Origin: Ampelocalamus luodianensis
Lineage: Eukaryota; Streptophyta; Magnoliopsida; Poales; Poaceae
NCBI GenBank assembly: GCA_036346255.1
Contig: CM070633.1
Span: forward strand, 9,486,001-9,550,000
Length of the DNA: 64,000 bases
Reading direction: 5' to 3'
In this document: piece by piece, positions 11,101-26,100 of the stretch
Position numbering within the stretch: position 1 is the stretch's first letter
How the letters are laid out: each line of letters starts with the position of its first letter
Notes under the pieces: generated by a model
Told to the model about the DNA's origin: nothing
Seen by the model: only the letters and a program-made list of their open reading frames with translations
Database searches by the model: none
Position numbers and translations under genes: made by a program

Positions 11101-14100
11101 CACCAGTGGTACTACAGTAGGTCTGACAACCCTAAGAGAATCGGCAGTGGATTTTCTTATGCGTCTTATCTGCCCTTCGTCTGAAACATTGGCTAAAGAA
11201 CTTCAACATCACCTCTTTGACTCGATGCTATTGTTACTTGATAAAGCATTTTTATCATGTGATCTCCATACTGCCAAAGCATATTTCCATTTTATTGTTC
11301 AACTGTTGAGTGAGGAATCACATTTCAAGCAGCTGTTTGAAAAGACTCTTATGCTGATGGAGACAATGGTTGATAATGAGGGCTTGCTTCATACTTTGAA
11401 GTTTCTGTTTACTTTTGTGGAATCAGTGTTTGGTGATGCTGGATTAAACAGGAGTGCTCTTAAGAGGCTTTCATCTAAAATTTCAGGCAACAATTCTGGT
11501 TCAGGATCTCTCATCCCAAAGCAATTGAAGAATCCAGACAGCCTTGTTCTTCGCACCAATCAAGAAAGTAATTCCGCTATTGATTGTGATGCTAGTTCTG
11601 GTGAGGAAGATGAAGATGATGGAACATCTGATGGGGAATTGGGGAGCATGGATAGAGATGAGGAAGAGGATGGAAACAGTGAAAGAGCACTAGCATCCAA
11701 AGTGTGCACATTTACATCCAGCGGTAGCAATTTCATGGAACAGCATTGGTACTTCTGCTATACGTGTGACTTGACTGTTTCCAAAGGTTGCTGTTCTGTT
11801 TGTGCCAAGGTGTGCCATCGAGGGCATCGTGTTGTTTATTCCCGATCAAGCCGTTTCTTCTGTGACTGTGGAGCAGGGGGTGTGAGAGGAAGCAACTGTC
11901 AGTGCTTGAAACCTCGGAAATTTTCTGGCACCTCTAGTGTACCACCACCTGCCGCTAGCAGCTTCCAGCCTATATTGCCTTATCATGAGGATCTGGAGCA
12001 GGTTGCAGATAGTGGCTCTGATTTTGAAGATGACATCTCAACTGATGCTGATAACTCGATCAAGTTATCTGTGCCAAAAGGCTTCAGTGATGGTCTTCCT
12101 GTATTTCTTAAAAATCTTGATATTGAAGTTCGAATGCTTGAACTCTGCAAGAAGTTGCTTCCGACGATACTTAGCCAAAGAGACTTGAATCTTTTGAAAG
12201 ACAGGAAAGTTTTGTTAGGAAGTGATATGCTGGTGTCACATACTTCTGATATTTTCCGATTAAAGAAAGCTTTCAAAAGTGGATCATTGGACCTGAAGAT
12301 AAAAGCGGATTATCCAAACTCAAGGGAACTTAAGTCACATCTTGCTAATGGTTCTCTTACTAAATCCTTGCTGAGTATCAGCATTCGAGGTAAGCTTGCT
12401 GTTGGAGAAGGGGATAAAGTAGCTATATTTGATGTGGGACAAATTATTGGACAGCCTACTGCAGCCCCTATTACAGCAGACAAAACAAATGTGAAGCCAC
12501 TCTCCAGGAACATAGTACGCTTTGAAATTGTTCATCTGGTTTTCAATCCATTAGTGGATAATTACCTTGCTGTTGCTGGATACGAGGATTGCCAAGTTCT
12601 AACATTAAATAGTCGTGGTGAAGTAACTGATCGCCTTGCCATAGAACTTGCTCCACAAGGAGCCTATATTCGTCGTGTGGAATGGGTTCCAGGTTCTCAG
12701 GTACAGCTCATGATAGTAACAAACATGTTTGTGAAGATATATGATCTCTCACAGGACAATATTAGCCCAATGCATTATTTTACTGTGGCTGATGATATAA
12801 TTGTTGATGCCACCCTTGTTCCCTCCTCAATGGGAAGGTTGGTGCTTCTTGTTCTCTCTGAAGGGGGCCTTTTGTATAGGCTTAATGTTGCATTGGCGGG
12901 TGATGTTGGTGCAAAAACATTGACTGATACAATCTTGGTTAAAGATGCAGTATCTATGCATAAAGGTTTGTCATTGTACTTCTCATCAACCTACAGGCTT
13001 CTATTTGTGTCTCATCAAGATGGTAACACCTTCATGGGGCGCTTAGATGCTGATTCTTCATCAATTACTGAATTGTCATATGTATGTGAGGAAGATCAAG
13101 ATGGTAAATCCAAGCCAGCTGGGCTTTACCGTTGGAGAGAGCTAATAGCTGGCAGTGGGACTCTTACCTGTCTATCAAAATTTAAATCAAACGCTCCTCT
13201 TGCTATATCTTTGGGTCCTCGTGAGTTGTTTGCACAAAACATGAGACATGGTACTGGTTCAAATGCCCCAGTGGTTGGTGTTGCTGCATATAAGCCTTTA
13301 TCCAAAGATAAAACACATTGTCTTCTTTTGTATGATGATGGAAGCCTTCATATTTACTCACATACACCTAGTGGAGGTGATAGTTCGACGAGCCTTACTG
13401 CAGAGCAAACAAAGAAGTTGGGCAGTAGCATCCTCAGCAGTAGAGCTTATGCTGGCACAAAACCCGAATTTCCACTTGATTTTTTTGAGAAGACGACTTG
13501 CATTACATGCGATGTGAAATTTAGTAGTGACACAACCAAAAGTGGTGATTCTGAAAGCATCAAGCAAAGATTGACCTCAGATGATGGGTATTTAGAGAGT
13601 CTGACATCCGCTGGCTTGAAGGTAGGAAGTTCTGACCTGTTAATTCCATTGGTGACTACTGTGAATTTTTTATCCATGGGGCTAGCTATTGCTTATATTC
13701 TGCTGCAACCCTGTACTTGATGTTGAATTACTTATCTGCACTCCATTGTTTGGCTGTAGGTGACTATTTCAAATCCAAACCCTGACATTGTCATGGTTGG
13801 TTGCCGGATCCATGTGGGTAACACTTCTGCTAGCAATATCCCTTCTGAAATCACAATTTTTCACAGAGTCATTAAGCTGGATGAAGGCATGAGATCATGG
13901 TACGATATTCCATTTACTACTGCTGAATCACTTCTGGCTGATGAAGAATTCACAATTACTGTTGGCCGAACATTCGATGGCTCATCTATACCTAGGATAG
14001 ATTCTATCGAAGTTTATGGTCGAGCCAAAGATGAATTTGGATGGAAAGAGAAAATGGATGCTGTACTTGATATGGAAGCACATGTCCTGGGTGGTAGTTC

Positions 14101-17100
14101 TGCTGGTGGAAAATCAGGAAAGAGATCTCAAACGATGCAAAGTGCTCCTATCCAGGAGCAGGTTTTGGCAGATGCTCTCAGGATCCTTTCACGGATATAT
14201 ATGCTTTGCCAACCAAGTTGCTGTACTGACACAGTTGATGCAGACATGGAACTTAATAATCTAAAATGCAGAGCTTTGTTGGAAACCATCTTTCAGAGTG
14301 ACAGGGAGCCTCTGCTACATTCTGCTGCATGCCGTGTCCTTCAGGCTGTGTTCCCAAAGAAGGAAATATACTATCATGTAATGCCAAATATCTTTCCATA
14401 CTAATCTTAATATCTATGGGCCATTGTTCCCTCTTACCCTGCTGTTACTCTTTTAATTTATTCCTATTTTTTTTGCACAGGTTAAGGACACTATGCGCCT
14501 TCTAGGGGTAATAAAATCACTTCCAGCAATTACTTCAAGAATAGGAGTTGGAGGTGCTGCATCTAGCTGGGTGATAAAAGAATTTATAGCCCAGATGCAT
14601 ACAGTGTCCAAAGTTGCTTTGCACAGGAAATCGAACTTGGCCTCTTTTCTTGAGAATCATGGTACTAATTCTACTTCTGCACTTGTGTAGTAGAGGTCTC
14701 CAGATCTTCTTGTCTGATGTTTTAAGTTCTTACACCCACTAGAAGAAGTCAATTTTTTCCATGCATATATTTGTAAGCATCAATATTGCCCATGCGAAAG
14801 TGGCATTGCCATATTTGTCATAAAGAGTACTTCCGTAATATGGTAATTTTATAAATTTTGCTAATATATAACAATAAAAATTAGAGACCAAAGTTGTATA
14901 CTGAAGACTGCCAAGTCAAAAAAATGACATTATTACCGGAAGGAGGATTATAACAACCAGTTCTTAACTCTTTATTAAAGTATTATAGCATGTTGATTTT
15001 GCCGATGTTTTCTAAAATAACCACTGTTGTATTATTGTGAGTTTGATGCTAAAGTATTTCTCTTTGAGAGGCTGGTGCATAAAATACTACTCAAAATGGT
15101 AGCTACTAGTGTTCCAAAAAAGGCAGTAACCGGCTGGATTTACCGTGATTTAAAAACCTGACTGGATTTAAAGATTTTGAGTTCTATTTTGATAGAATCT
15201 AGATACAGACGCTATTATAGAGTTGAGGAAACAACATAATTTGAGGAAACATGAAGATAAATATGCCTTACTGGTAGACTTGTTCAAAAGGCGGGCCGGG
15301 CCGGGCTTGAAAAGCCCAATCTAAAATGGACAGGCTTGAGCCTGGCCCGGTCTGGAAGTTGATTTTTCCTTTAAAATATATTATTTTAATCTTTTTTGTA
15401 ATAAAAAATAATATTTAATTCATTTCTAGAATTTAAAAATAGTTTTTAATATTTTTTAATTGATTTTTTTGGGCTTTCGGGCCGGGCTTGTGGGCCGAAA
15501 ATGCAGTCCCAAGCCAGCCAGCCACCCATGAACACCTCTACTTACTGGTATCTGTTAGAAAGCTAATACTAGGGTTTTGCTATTCATGACTGTCCAGCTT
15601 ATTCATTAATTGAGAGGTATATATAGACATTGTTACATGGGTCTTATGGGCTATATGGGCCACATGGGCCGAGAGAGAGAGAAGTAGAGAATGTACAACA
15701 CTCTTAACACCCCCTTCAAACTCAAGGTGGATTAGGAGGATCTGATGCACTGAGTTTGAGTAGATGAAGCTGATGTTATTCTCGAGTCTGAGCTTTAGTG
15801 AAGGAATCTGCAACTTGAAGCTCTGAGGGAACATACTTGAGGCTAATGGTCGACTGTTGACAATGAGATCGTGTGAAGGATGCATCAACACCAATGTGCT
15901 ATGTCAGCTCATGCTTAACTGGATCACTAGCAATCTGAGTGGCACATGTATCGCACAAAAGAGGTGTAAGATTGTCACAATGGACACCGAGATCAATCAT
16001 GAGCCATCGAAGTCAAATGATCTCTGAGGTGGTAGCGGTAAGAGCTCGAAGCTCAGCCTGTGCACTAGAGCATGATACCGTAGTTTGCTTCTTGGACTTC
16101 CAAGCAATGAGCGAAGTACCAAGAGAGATACAGTAGGCAGTGATAGATCGACGATCAGCAGGATCACTCGCCCAAGTGGAGTCAGAGTAAGCGTGAAGCT
16201 AGAGCAAACTCGCTGGCATAGAACAGACGTCTAGACGTAGTCCCCCTCAAGTACATCAGCCCACGAAGAACATGGCCATAGTGGACTGAGGTAGGAGCAC
16301 TGACAAATCGACTAGGCATATGAACAGTATGAGCAATGTCTGGCTTGGTGATAGCGCGATAAACAAGGCTCCCAACGAGCTGACGATGGCGAGAAGGATC
16401 TGTCAGTGGTACGCCATCTGTAGGTCGAAGCTGTAGGTGGAGCTCCATGGGTGTGACAGCATTACGTGTATCAGTCATACCAAAGCAAGCAAGCAGATCC
16501 TGAACGTAGCGATACTGAGAGAGATAGTAGCCATCACTATCCAAATGAACCTCAATCCCCAGAAAATAGCTCAGTGGTCCCAAATCGGACATCATAAACT
16601 ATTCACTCAATTTCCTCTTCACAAAAGCCACATAATCCATGCCGTCTCTTGTGATTAGCATATCATCTACATACAACAGAAGCAAAGTACGACCTCGCTG
16701 AGAAGTGTAAATAAACAAGGCTGGGTCATGCTCACTTGGAGTGAAACTAGCAACTCGAATCACGGAACTGGAATGCTCAAACCAAGCACGAGGAGCCTGC
16801 TTGAGACCATATAGAGCACGCCTAAGACGACAAACATAGCCTGAAGGAGCCTCAACACCTAGGGGTGGCTGCATATAAATCTCCTCATGTGGATCACAAT
16901 GAAGAAAATCATTCTTGACATCCATCCGAGATATGGTCCATGTGCGTACTGCTGCAATAACAATAAGAGTACGGACTGTGGTCATATGAGCAATTGGAGC
17001 AAAAGTCTTATCATAATCTCGACCATAAGCCAGCTGAAAACCTCTTTTAACAAGACAAGCCTTGTATCACTCTACTGAACCATCCGACTTGTTCTTTACT

Positions 17101-20100
17101 TTATGCACCCACTTGCAAGTTATAGGAATAGCTCTAGATGGCATGCTATTTCCATATATCATATACTTAGGTGGCTTGCATGTCTTTTGTGCACTGCATA
17201 AATAGTCTTGTGGCGCTTCAGTGAACTACCAATATACTTGTGTAGTTACGTACATGGTACACTATGTATATAAAGGGCCAGTTTTGCACTGTTGTGCTGT
17301 AGTGTGGAATCAAGTTGGTTATAGAGAATCTTTACCAACTCGAGTGAAACATCTGTTAAAATTCTAAAAGAGGTTGTCAATTGGTTAAATACGTCCAACA
17401 ATAGAATAATAAAAGTGTTCTTAAAATGCCACTGCAATGCCAAATGCAGCTGTAGGAAGTAGTTTACTGCTAGGAGTAAAAAAAGTTTCCCTTAATTCTT
17501 TTGCAGGTCTATGCTCATTGGATCTTCTTCTATTGTTGTTGATTATATGTTGCCAATCGACATAAAGGCATAGGTTGCCGTTCATGTGGTGTGGGCAATA
17601 CATGCACATAAAATACACGTGGGAGTGCATTAATATTTTTCAATGTGACAACACTCATTTTTCTTTGTGTTGACTCTTGTATCTGCCACCTTTCCTTCTG
17701 TTCTGGAAAATAAGATGTGTGCTGTGCTCTATGTCACCAGGAAGGTAGGGTAGGAGATGTGACGACTGGAGTATTCTTGTTGGCTAATATGAGTAGACAT
17801 GAGTACTTGCAGTTTGAATCATATGCAACTGCAAAGATGTTTCAGCAATTATTGTTGCTGTTGTTGTCTTTAATGCACTACCTTTTCTACTTGAGTGTCC
17901 AACTCTGATTGCAATATATACTTGTAAATGCGATAGCCTGGCATTAGGAATGTGAAGCATATATTATATTAATTATATGAACATATGGGCTGTAGAATTG
18001 GCATATTTTTCTAAATAATAAAGATCAATAAATTATATGAAATGGGCTGTAGAATTGGTATAATTTCTAAATAATAAAGATTAATAGCATATCTTTCTCT
18101 TTTTCAGGTATCGAACTAGTTGATGGTCTCATGCAAGTTTTCTGGGGTATTTTGGATTTAGACAGGCCAGATACCCAAACGGTAAATAGTCTTGTTATAC
18201 CTTGTGTGGAATTTATTTATAGCTATGCTGAATGCTTGGCCATGCATTCAAATGAAAAATCTGGAGATTCAGTGGCACCTGCAGTTGCTTTGTTGAAGAA
18301 GCTACTCTTTGCACCATACGAAGCAGTTCAGACTTCTAGCAGGTGATCTTTTTGTATTTGCCTGTACAGCATTATTAACCCTTGCCAGTTTTGTTTTGGT
18401 TTTATCAGCACTCATCCTACTTACTGTCATTTTTGTAATATTTGTTGCTGACTTTTCAGTTTGGCTGTTTCATCACGATTTCTCCAAGTCCCTTTCCCAA
18501 AGCAGACAATGGTAGCTAATGATGATGCTCCTGATAATCATGCAAAAACAAGTGCTTCTGTTATGAATTCCTCTAGTGGAAATGCTCAGGTTATGATTGA
18601 AGAAGATCCTGCCATATCGTCAGTGCAATACTGTTGTGATGGTTGTTCCACTGTTCCAATACTCAGGCAAAGGTGGCACTGCAACATATGTCCAGACTTT
18701 GACTTATGTGAAACCTGCTATGAGATACTTGATGCAGATCGTCTACCTTCACCACATTCGAAAGATCATCCCATGTCAGCAATACCAATTGAACTTGATA
18801 CATTTGGAGGTGAAGGCAATGAAATTCATTTCTCTATCGATGAGCTAACAGATTCCAGTGTTCTTCATCCTCCTGCTGATAGAAGTGTCCAGACCTCACC
18901 ATTATCTACTCATGTATTGGATGCAAGTGAGTCTGCAGATTTCCCTGGGTCCATGACAGACCAAAGGACAGTTTCAATTTCTGCTTCGAAACGTGCCATT
19001 AACTCCCTTCTACTTAGTTGTCTAATTCAAGAACTCAGAGGCTGGATGGAGACCACAGCTGGCACGCGAGCCATACCTATAACGCAGTTGTTCTACAGAC
19101 TTTCATCTGCAGTTGGTGGACCTTTCATGGATAGCTCAAAGCCAGAAAATTTGGATTTGGAGAAGTTTGTTAAGTGGCTCATGGGTGAAATCAATATAAG
19201 TAAACCATTTCCTGCCAAAACACGCTGTTCTTTTGGAGAAGTATCGATTCTTGTTTTCATGTTTTTCACACTTATGTTCCGTAACTGGCATCAGCCTGGG
19301 AGTGATGGCTCTCATTCGAAGTCAGGCGGGAGCTCTGATTTGACCGAAAAAGGTCCCGTTCAGGTTCCAGTGTCAACCACAACTCTTCCATCCTCCAGTG
19401 ATGACCAGGATAAAAATGAGTTTGCTTCTCAGTTAATTCGTGCCTGTTCTGCCCTCAGACAACAATCATTTCTGAATTATTTAATGGATATACTGCAGCA
19501 ACTTGTTCATGTTTTCAAGTCGTCATCCATAAATGGGGAAGGTGGTTCTTCTGGTTCAGGCTGCGGATCCCTATTGACAGTACGGAGAGAGCTGCCAGCT
19601 GGAAACTTCTCTCCCTTTTTTTCAGATTCATATGCCAAATCTCATCCGACTGATCTGTTCATGGACTACAACAAATTGTTGTTGGAGAATACTTTCCGGC
19701 TTGTATATAGTATGGTTCGACCTGAAAAGGAGAAGTCAGCTGAGAGGGATAGAAGTTACAAGGTTCCCAACACCAAGGATCTAAAGTTGGATGGATATCA
19801 GGATGTTCTTTGCAGCTATATTAGCAATCCTCATACTACGTTTGTTCGAAGGTATGCAAGGAGGCTATTCCTTCATTTATGTGGCAGCAAGACTCACTAT
19901 TATAGTGTCAGGGATTCGTGGCAATATTCCCATGAAGTGAAGAAACTTCATAAAATCATAAACAAATCTGGAGGTTTTCGAATTCCTGTGCCCTATGAGA
20001 GAAATGTTAAGCTCATAAAATGTTTGTCTACTCTTTGTGATGTGGCTGTAGCAAGGCCCAGAAATTGGCAAAAATTCTGCTTGAAGCACATGGATCTTCT

Positions 20101-23100
20101 CCCTTTTCTGATGGACAATTTGTACTATTTCAGTGAAGAGTGTATTATTCAGACTCTCAAGCTTTTAAATTTGGCCTTCTATTCAGGAAAAGATGTCAAT
20201 CATAGTGCACAAAAATCAGAGAGTGGGGATCTTGGAGGTTCTACAAGAACTGGTTCACAATCTTCAGATTCAAAAAAGAAGCGGAAAGGTGATGATGGTT
20301 CGGAAGGTGCCTCAGAAAAATCCTGCATGGACATGGAGCAGGCTGTGGAAGTGTTCAATGACAAGGAAGGTGATGTGTTGAAGCGTTTTGTTGATACGTT
20401 CTTGCTAGAGTGGAACTCAGCAAGTGTCCGCCATGAGGCCAAATGTGTTTTATTTGGACTGTGGCACCATGCAAAGAACTTGTTTAAGGAAACTATGTTA
20501 ACAATTCTACTGCAGAAGGTGAAATATCTTCCCATGTATGGCCAGAACATCATTGAGTACACTGACCTCATGACCTGTTTACTAGGAAAAGCAAATGATT
20601 CCAGTGCAAAGCAGAATGACACTGAACTTCTGAATAAATGTTTAACATCTGATGTAATAAGCTGCATTTTTGACACACATCATTCGCAGAATGAGCTATT
20701 GGCAAATCATCCAAATTCCCGTATATACAACACGCTGAGTTGCTTAGTGGAGTTTGATGGCTATTACCTGGAGAGTGAGCCTTGTGTTACCTGCAGCTGC
20801 CCAGATGTTCCGTATTCGAGAATGAAGCTTGAAAGCCTCAAGTCTGAGACCAAATTTACTGACAACAGGATAATAGTAAAATGTACTGGAAGCTTTACTA
20901 TACAGTCAGTGACAATGAATGTTTATGATGCTCGTAAGTCAAAGTCAGTGAAAGTACTCAACCTGTATTACAACAACAGGCCTGTAACAGACTTGTCAGA
21001 ACTGAAGAATAATTGGTCTCTGTGGAAGCGTGCTAAAAGCTGCCATCTTACTTTTAATCAGACTGAATTAAAGGTTGAATTCCCCATCCCAATTACAGCA
21101 TGCAATTTCATGATTGAGCTTGATTTGTTTTATGAAAATCTTCAAGCTTCTTCCCTTGAGTCATTGCAGTGTCCACGGTGTAGCAGGTCTGTCACTGATA
21201 AGCATGGCATCTGTGGCAACTGCCATGAAAATGCATATCAGTGTAGGCAATGTAGAAATATTAACTATGAAAACCTTGACTCCTTCCTCTGCAATGAGTG
21301 TGGCTACAGCAAATATGGTCGTTTTGAATTCCATTTCATGGCGAAACCAAGTTTTTCATTTGATAACATGGAAAATGATGATGATATGAGAAAAGGATTG
21401 GCAGCAATTGAGTCCGAGTCAGAAAATGCTCATAGGCGATACCAGCAACTGATGGGATTTAAGAAGCCTCTCATTAAACTTGTATCAAGCATAGGTGAAC
21501 AGGAGATAGATTCACAACAGAAAGATGCTGTCCAGCAGATGATGGTGTCCTTGCCTGGGCCCACTTGCAAGGTAAATCGCAAGATTGCACTTCTCGGTGT
21601 GTTGTATGGTGAAAAATGTAAAGCAGCTTTTGATTCAGTGAGCAAAAGTGTTCAGACACTACAAGGACTACGCCGTGTTTTAATGACATATCTGCACCAG
21701 AAAAATTCCAATGAGACCAATGCATTACCAGCTTTTTCAATACCAAGGTCTCCAAGTAGTTGCTATGGGTGTAGTACTACGTTTGTTACACAGTGCCTGG
21801 AGTTATTACAAGTGCTATCCAAACATGCAAACTGCAGAAAGCAACTTGTCAGTGCTGGCGTTTTATCAGAGTTATTTGAAAACAACATTCATCAGGGCCC
21901 TAGAACTGCACGTACTCTTGCCAGGGCTGTGCTGTCTTCGTTCTCTGAAGGTGATGCAGATGCAGTTCAGGAATTGAACAACTTGATTCAGAAGAAGGTG
22001 ATGTATTGTCTTGAGCACCATCGCTCCATGGATATTGCACATTCAACACGAGAAGAGTTACTGCTACTTTCAGAGACCTGTGCCCTTGTAGATGAGTTTT
22101 GGGAGGCAAGGCTACGTGTCGCCTTTCAGCTGTTGTTCTCTTCTATTAAAGTTGGAGCAAAGCATCCTGCAATTTCAGAGCATATTATTCTTCCTTGTTT
22201 GCGAATCATTTCTCAGGCTTGCACGCCTCCAAAATCTGATGCTGCAGACAAAGAGCCAGGTGTGGGAAAATCTAGCTTGATGTTGCAATCAAAGAATGAT
22301 GATACAATTGCTCACTCAGCAACTAATGTTCCCACTTCCAAGATTCAATCTGATATATCTGGAAAAAATCCTGATGGAAGTCGAAGAGGTCAGGATATTC
22401 CACTTCTGAGCTATTCAGAATGGGAGAGTGGTGCATCATATCTGGATTTTGTGAGGAGGCAGTATAAAGTATCACAGGCAGTGAAAGGAGTACAGAAAAC
22501 ACGGCATGATTCACAGAAATCTGACTACCTGGTTCTAAAATATGGACTCAGATGGAAGCGGCGTGCATGCCGGAAGTCATCTAAAAGTGACTTCTCAAAA
22601 TTTGCCTTGGGCTCCTGGGTGTCAGATTTGATTTTAAGTTCCTGTTCTCAGTCAATAAGATCCGAGATATGCACTCTCATAAGCTTGCTATGCCCATCGA
22701 ACTCTTCCAGACAATTTCAGTTATTGAACCTGCTCATGTCTTTACTTCCTCGAACACTGTCAGCTGGTGAAAGTGCAGCAGAGTACTTTGAGTTACTTGG
22801 GACAATGATTGATTCAGAGGCTTCACGTCTTTTCTTAACTGTTCGTGGTTGTTTAACCACATTGTGTTCTTTGATAACAAAAGAAGTCTCCAATGTTGAA
22901 TCACAGGAGAGAAGCCTTAGCATTGACATATCACAAGGATTCATTCTTCACAAGCTTGTTGAGCTCCTAAACAAGTTTCTTGATATTCCCAATATCAGAG
23001 CAAGGTAAATCTCAATACACCCACGTTCTCAACCCCCTCTTCTCTGTTTTTGCACATGCACACGGCACACCCATGCACTTTGTCTTACATTTTTCTTCAT

Positions 23101-26100
23101 GTTGCAGATTTATGAGTGATAAGTTACTGTCTGAGGTTCTGGAGGCTTTTCTGGTTATCCGTGGGCTAGTTGTGCAAAAGACGAAGTTAATCAATGACTG
23201 CAATCGGCTTTTGAAAGACCTTCTTGATAACTTGCTCATAGAGAGTACTGCAAACAAACGCCAGTTTATTCGTGCTTGCATCTCTGGATTGCAGAAGCAT
23301 GTGAAGGAGAAAAAGAGACGGACATCTCTGGTACAAGCACAAACTTCTTTTGGTTTGGATATTGGCTTAACTTTAATCCTTTGCTATCAATTCTAACAAT
23401 AAAATGCAACTTGTTTGTGATCTTCTTATCTGGAATTATCTTTTGCAGTTTATTTTGGAGCAACTCTGCAATTTGATTTGCCCAGTGAAACCAGAGCCTG
23501 TTTATCTTCTGATTCTAAACAAGGCACATACTCAAGAGGAGTTCATCAGGGGTTCTATGACAAAGAATCCATACTCCAGTGTGGAGATTGGCCCACTAAT
23601 GAGAGACGTGAAAAACAAAATATGTCATCAACTTGATTTGATTGGACTTTTAGAGGACGACTATGGCATGGAATTACTGGTTGCTGGGAATATAATCTCA
23701 CTTGACCTTAGCATTTCCCAAGTCTACGAGCAAGTATGGAGGAAGCACCATGGTCAAACTCAGCATTCTTTGTCCAATGCCAGCACACACTCTGCTGCTT
23801 CATCTGTCAGAGATTGCCCGCCAATGACAGTAACCTACAGACTGCAGGTTAGCTATGGGGGTTAGGCTTCCTTTTTGTTGCCTTAAATTCTTTATTTTTT
23901 CAGTATCTCCTCTCTAGTTTTAACAATTTTTAATATCTTGATGCTCGTTTCTAAGCATTGGTCCTTCACCACAAACAAGTTAAGATATAAACAAGTCAAA
24001 TTTTTAGACAGTGAATAGATACCTTGACCTGGCATATGTCCATTAATACATTAATATTGGGTACTGATATGTAAGTTTTATAAGAACTGCAATTATGACC
24101 CCCCTCTTTTCTTTAATATTTTATGGGCGGAAATCCAAAGAACCCCCTTAGAAGTCCCTGCCTTTGTCACTTACCCGGTTACCCCTGTATGTCATTTTAC
24201 CGTCCAAATACAACCCCATACTATTGCCAGTTTCTTGTGATTTTTCCTGTCAAACCGTGACACATCAGCGATCATGCAATCATCCCCACATCGCAAGACA
24301 CATGAGACCCACTAGGAACGGTGCCACTAGCATCGACAGCGGCACCATGGTGAATAAAGACAGAGGCTACCGGTGAGGAGGAGGGGACCACGGCAAGCTA
24401 CATAGTGGATCCGATGTGTTCATGGCTGCTGATGTGTCATGATTTCATGATAAATTCACGAGAAATTAGCAAAAAGACTGATCCTGAGGGTAGTCTATTT
24501 GTGTCTGGAACTTATTAAGCATTGTGCTTGATGTGCTGCCTCCTGTTGTATTCATATATGTTCTTATTTGTTCACATCAGTTCAATGTTGTGTTCATAGA
24601 AAATGCTTATATTTTTATCAGGGTTTAGATGGTGAAGCTACCGAGCCTATGATTAAAGAGCTAGAAGAGGAAAGGGAGGAATCACAAGATCCTGAAGTTG
24701 AGTTTGCTATAGCAGGTGCTGTTAGGGAATGTGGAGGTCTTGAAATTATATTAAGCATGATTCAGGTGTGTTCGGTACTTCAGTTACACATCGAGTTGAT
24801 TTGCTTCATCCCTTAACAAGTTTAGCATCATGAATTTGAACAAATTTACATTTATTTGGATTTTGTTCTCCAATCCTGTGCTTGTTAATGGGCTCGATGA
24901 TTGACCTTTTTTCTGCAATACCCTTTTTATGTCAGAGTCTACGTGATGATGAGTTAAGATCTAACCAGGAAGAGTTGGCTTCAGTTCTCAACCTTCTTAA
25001 GTATTGTTGCAAGATCCGTGAAAATAGATGTGCTTTATTACGTCTGGGTGCTCTGGGTTTGCTACTTGAGACAGCCAGGCGTGCATTCTCAGTCGATGCA
25101 ATGGAACCAGCAGAGGGAATTCTATTAATTGTAGAAAGTCTTACAATGGAAGCTAATGAGAGTGACATAAGTATTGCCCAAAGTGTTTTTACAACTAGTA
25201 TTGAGGAGACTGGTGCTGGTGAGCAGGCCAAGAAAATTGTTCTCATGTTTTTGGAGAGGTTATGTCATCATGTGGGTGCCAAAAGATCAAACAAGCAACA
25301 AAGGAATGAGGAGATGGTGGCAAGGATCTTGCCTTACTTGACCTACGGGGAGCCAGCAGCTATGGAAGCTCTTATTCAACATTTTGAGCCCTATCTGAGG
25401 GACTGGAGTGAGTTTGACCGGTCGCAGAAGCAACATGAAGAGAATCCAAAAGATGATAATTTAAGCCAAAAAGCATCAATGCAGAGATCTGCTGTTGAAA
25501 ACTTTGTTCGAGTCTCAGAGTCGCTCAAGACAAGTTCATGCGGTGAGAGTCTGAAGGAGATTATTCTAGACAAGGGCATTACAAAAGCTGCTGTAGGGCA
25601 TCTGAGGGAAAGCTTTGCTTCTACAGGGCAGCCTGGCTCTAGAACTAGTACAGAATGGACAGGTGGGTTAAAGCTACCATCTATTCCACTCATCCTGTCA
25701 ATGTTGAAGGGGCTTGCGAAGGGTCATTTGCCTACACAGAACTGTGTTGATGAAGAAGGCATTCTACCACTGCTTCATGCTTTAGAAGGGGTACCTGGTG
25801 AAAATGAAATTGGTGCAAGAGCAGAAAATCTTTTGGACACCCTAGCCAACAAAGAAAATAACGGTGACGGCTTCCTAGGAGGAAAGATTCAAGAGCTACG
25901 ATATGCTACAAGGGATGAGATGCGCCGCCGCGCTCTTCAGAAAAGAGAAATGCTACTTCAGGTAACTGTTGCAGATATAGTTTCATGAGCTGCTATGTTT
26001 GCACTGGTTGGTTTACATCCTGCTTTTCAAAGATTCTTCTGCAAATGCTTCCAACAGTAACTTTCATGTGTAGAATTCTGAATTGAAATGATAGATTATT

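Larger units (their letters stand above)
14662..18107 (+). other. BIG intron 6, transposon-loaded (3.4 kb)
   Basis: This is the largest intron of the gene. Its donor is CATG/GTACTA at 14661/14662 and its acceptor TTTTTCAG precedes 18108. It contains a hAT MITE (15275-15540), the 3' half of a copia retrotransposon in antisense (15553 to about 17160) and a tandem duplication next to the acceptor (17971-18086). The rest (14700-15260 and 17170-17960) shows nothing I recognise. Confidence 0.85.

Noticed and set aside
7616..13720. The 2,034-codon open frame as a separate gene
   Set aside because: It is exon 4 of BIG. The frame continues in phase from exon 3, and its last codons after 13621 are read-through into intron 4.
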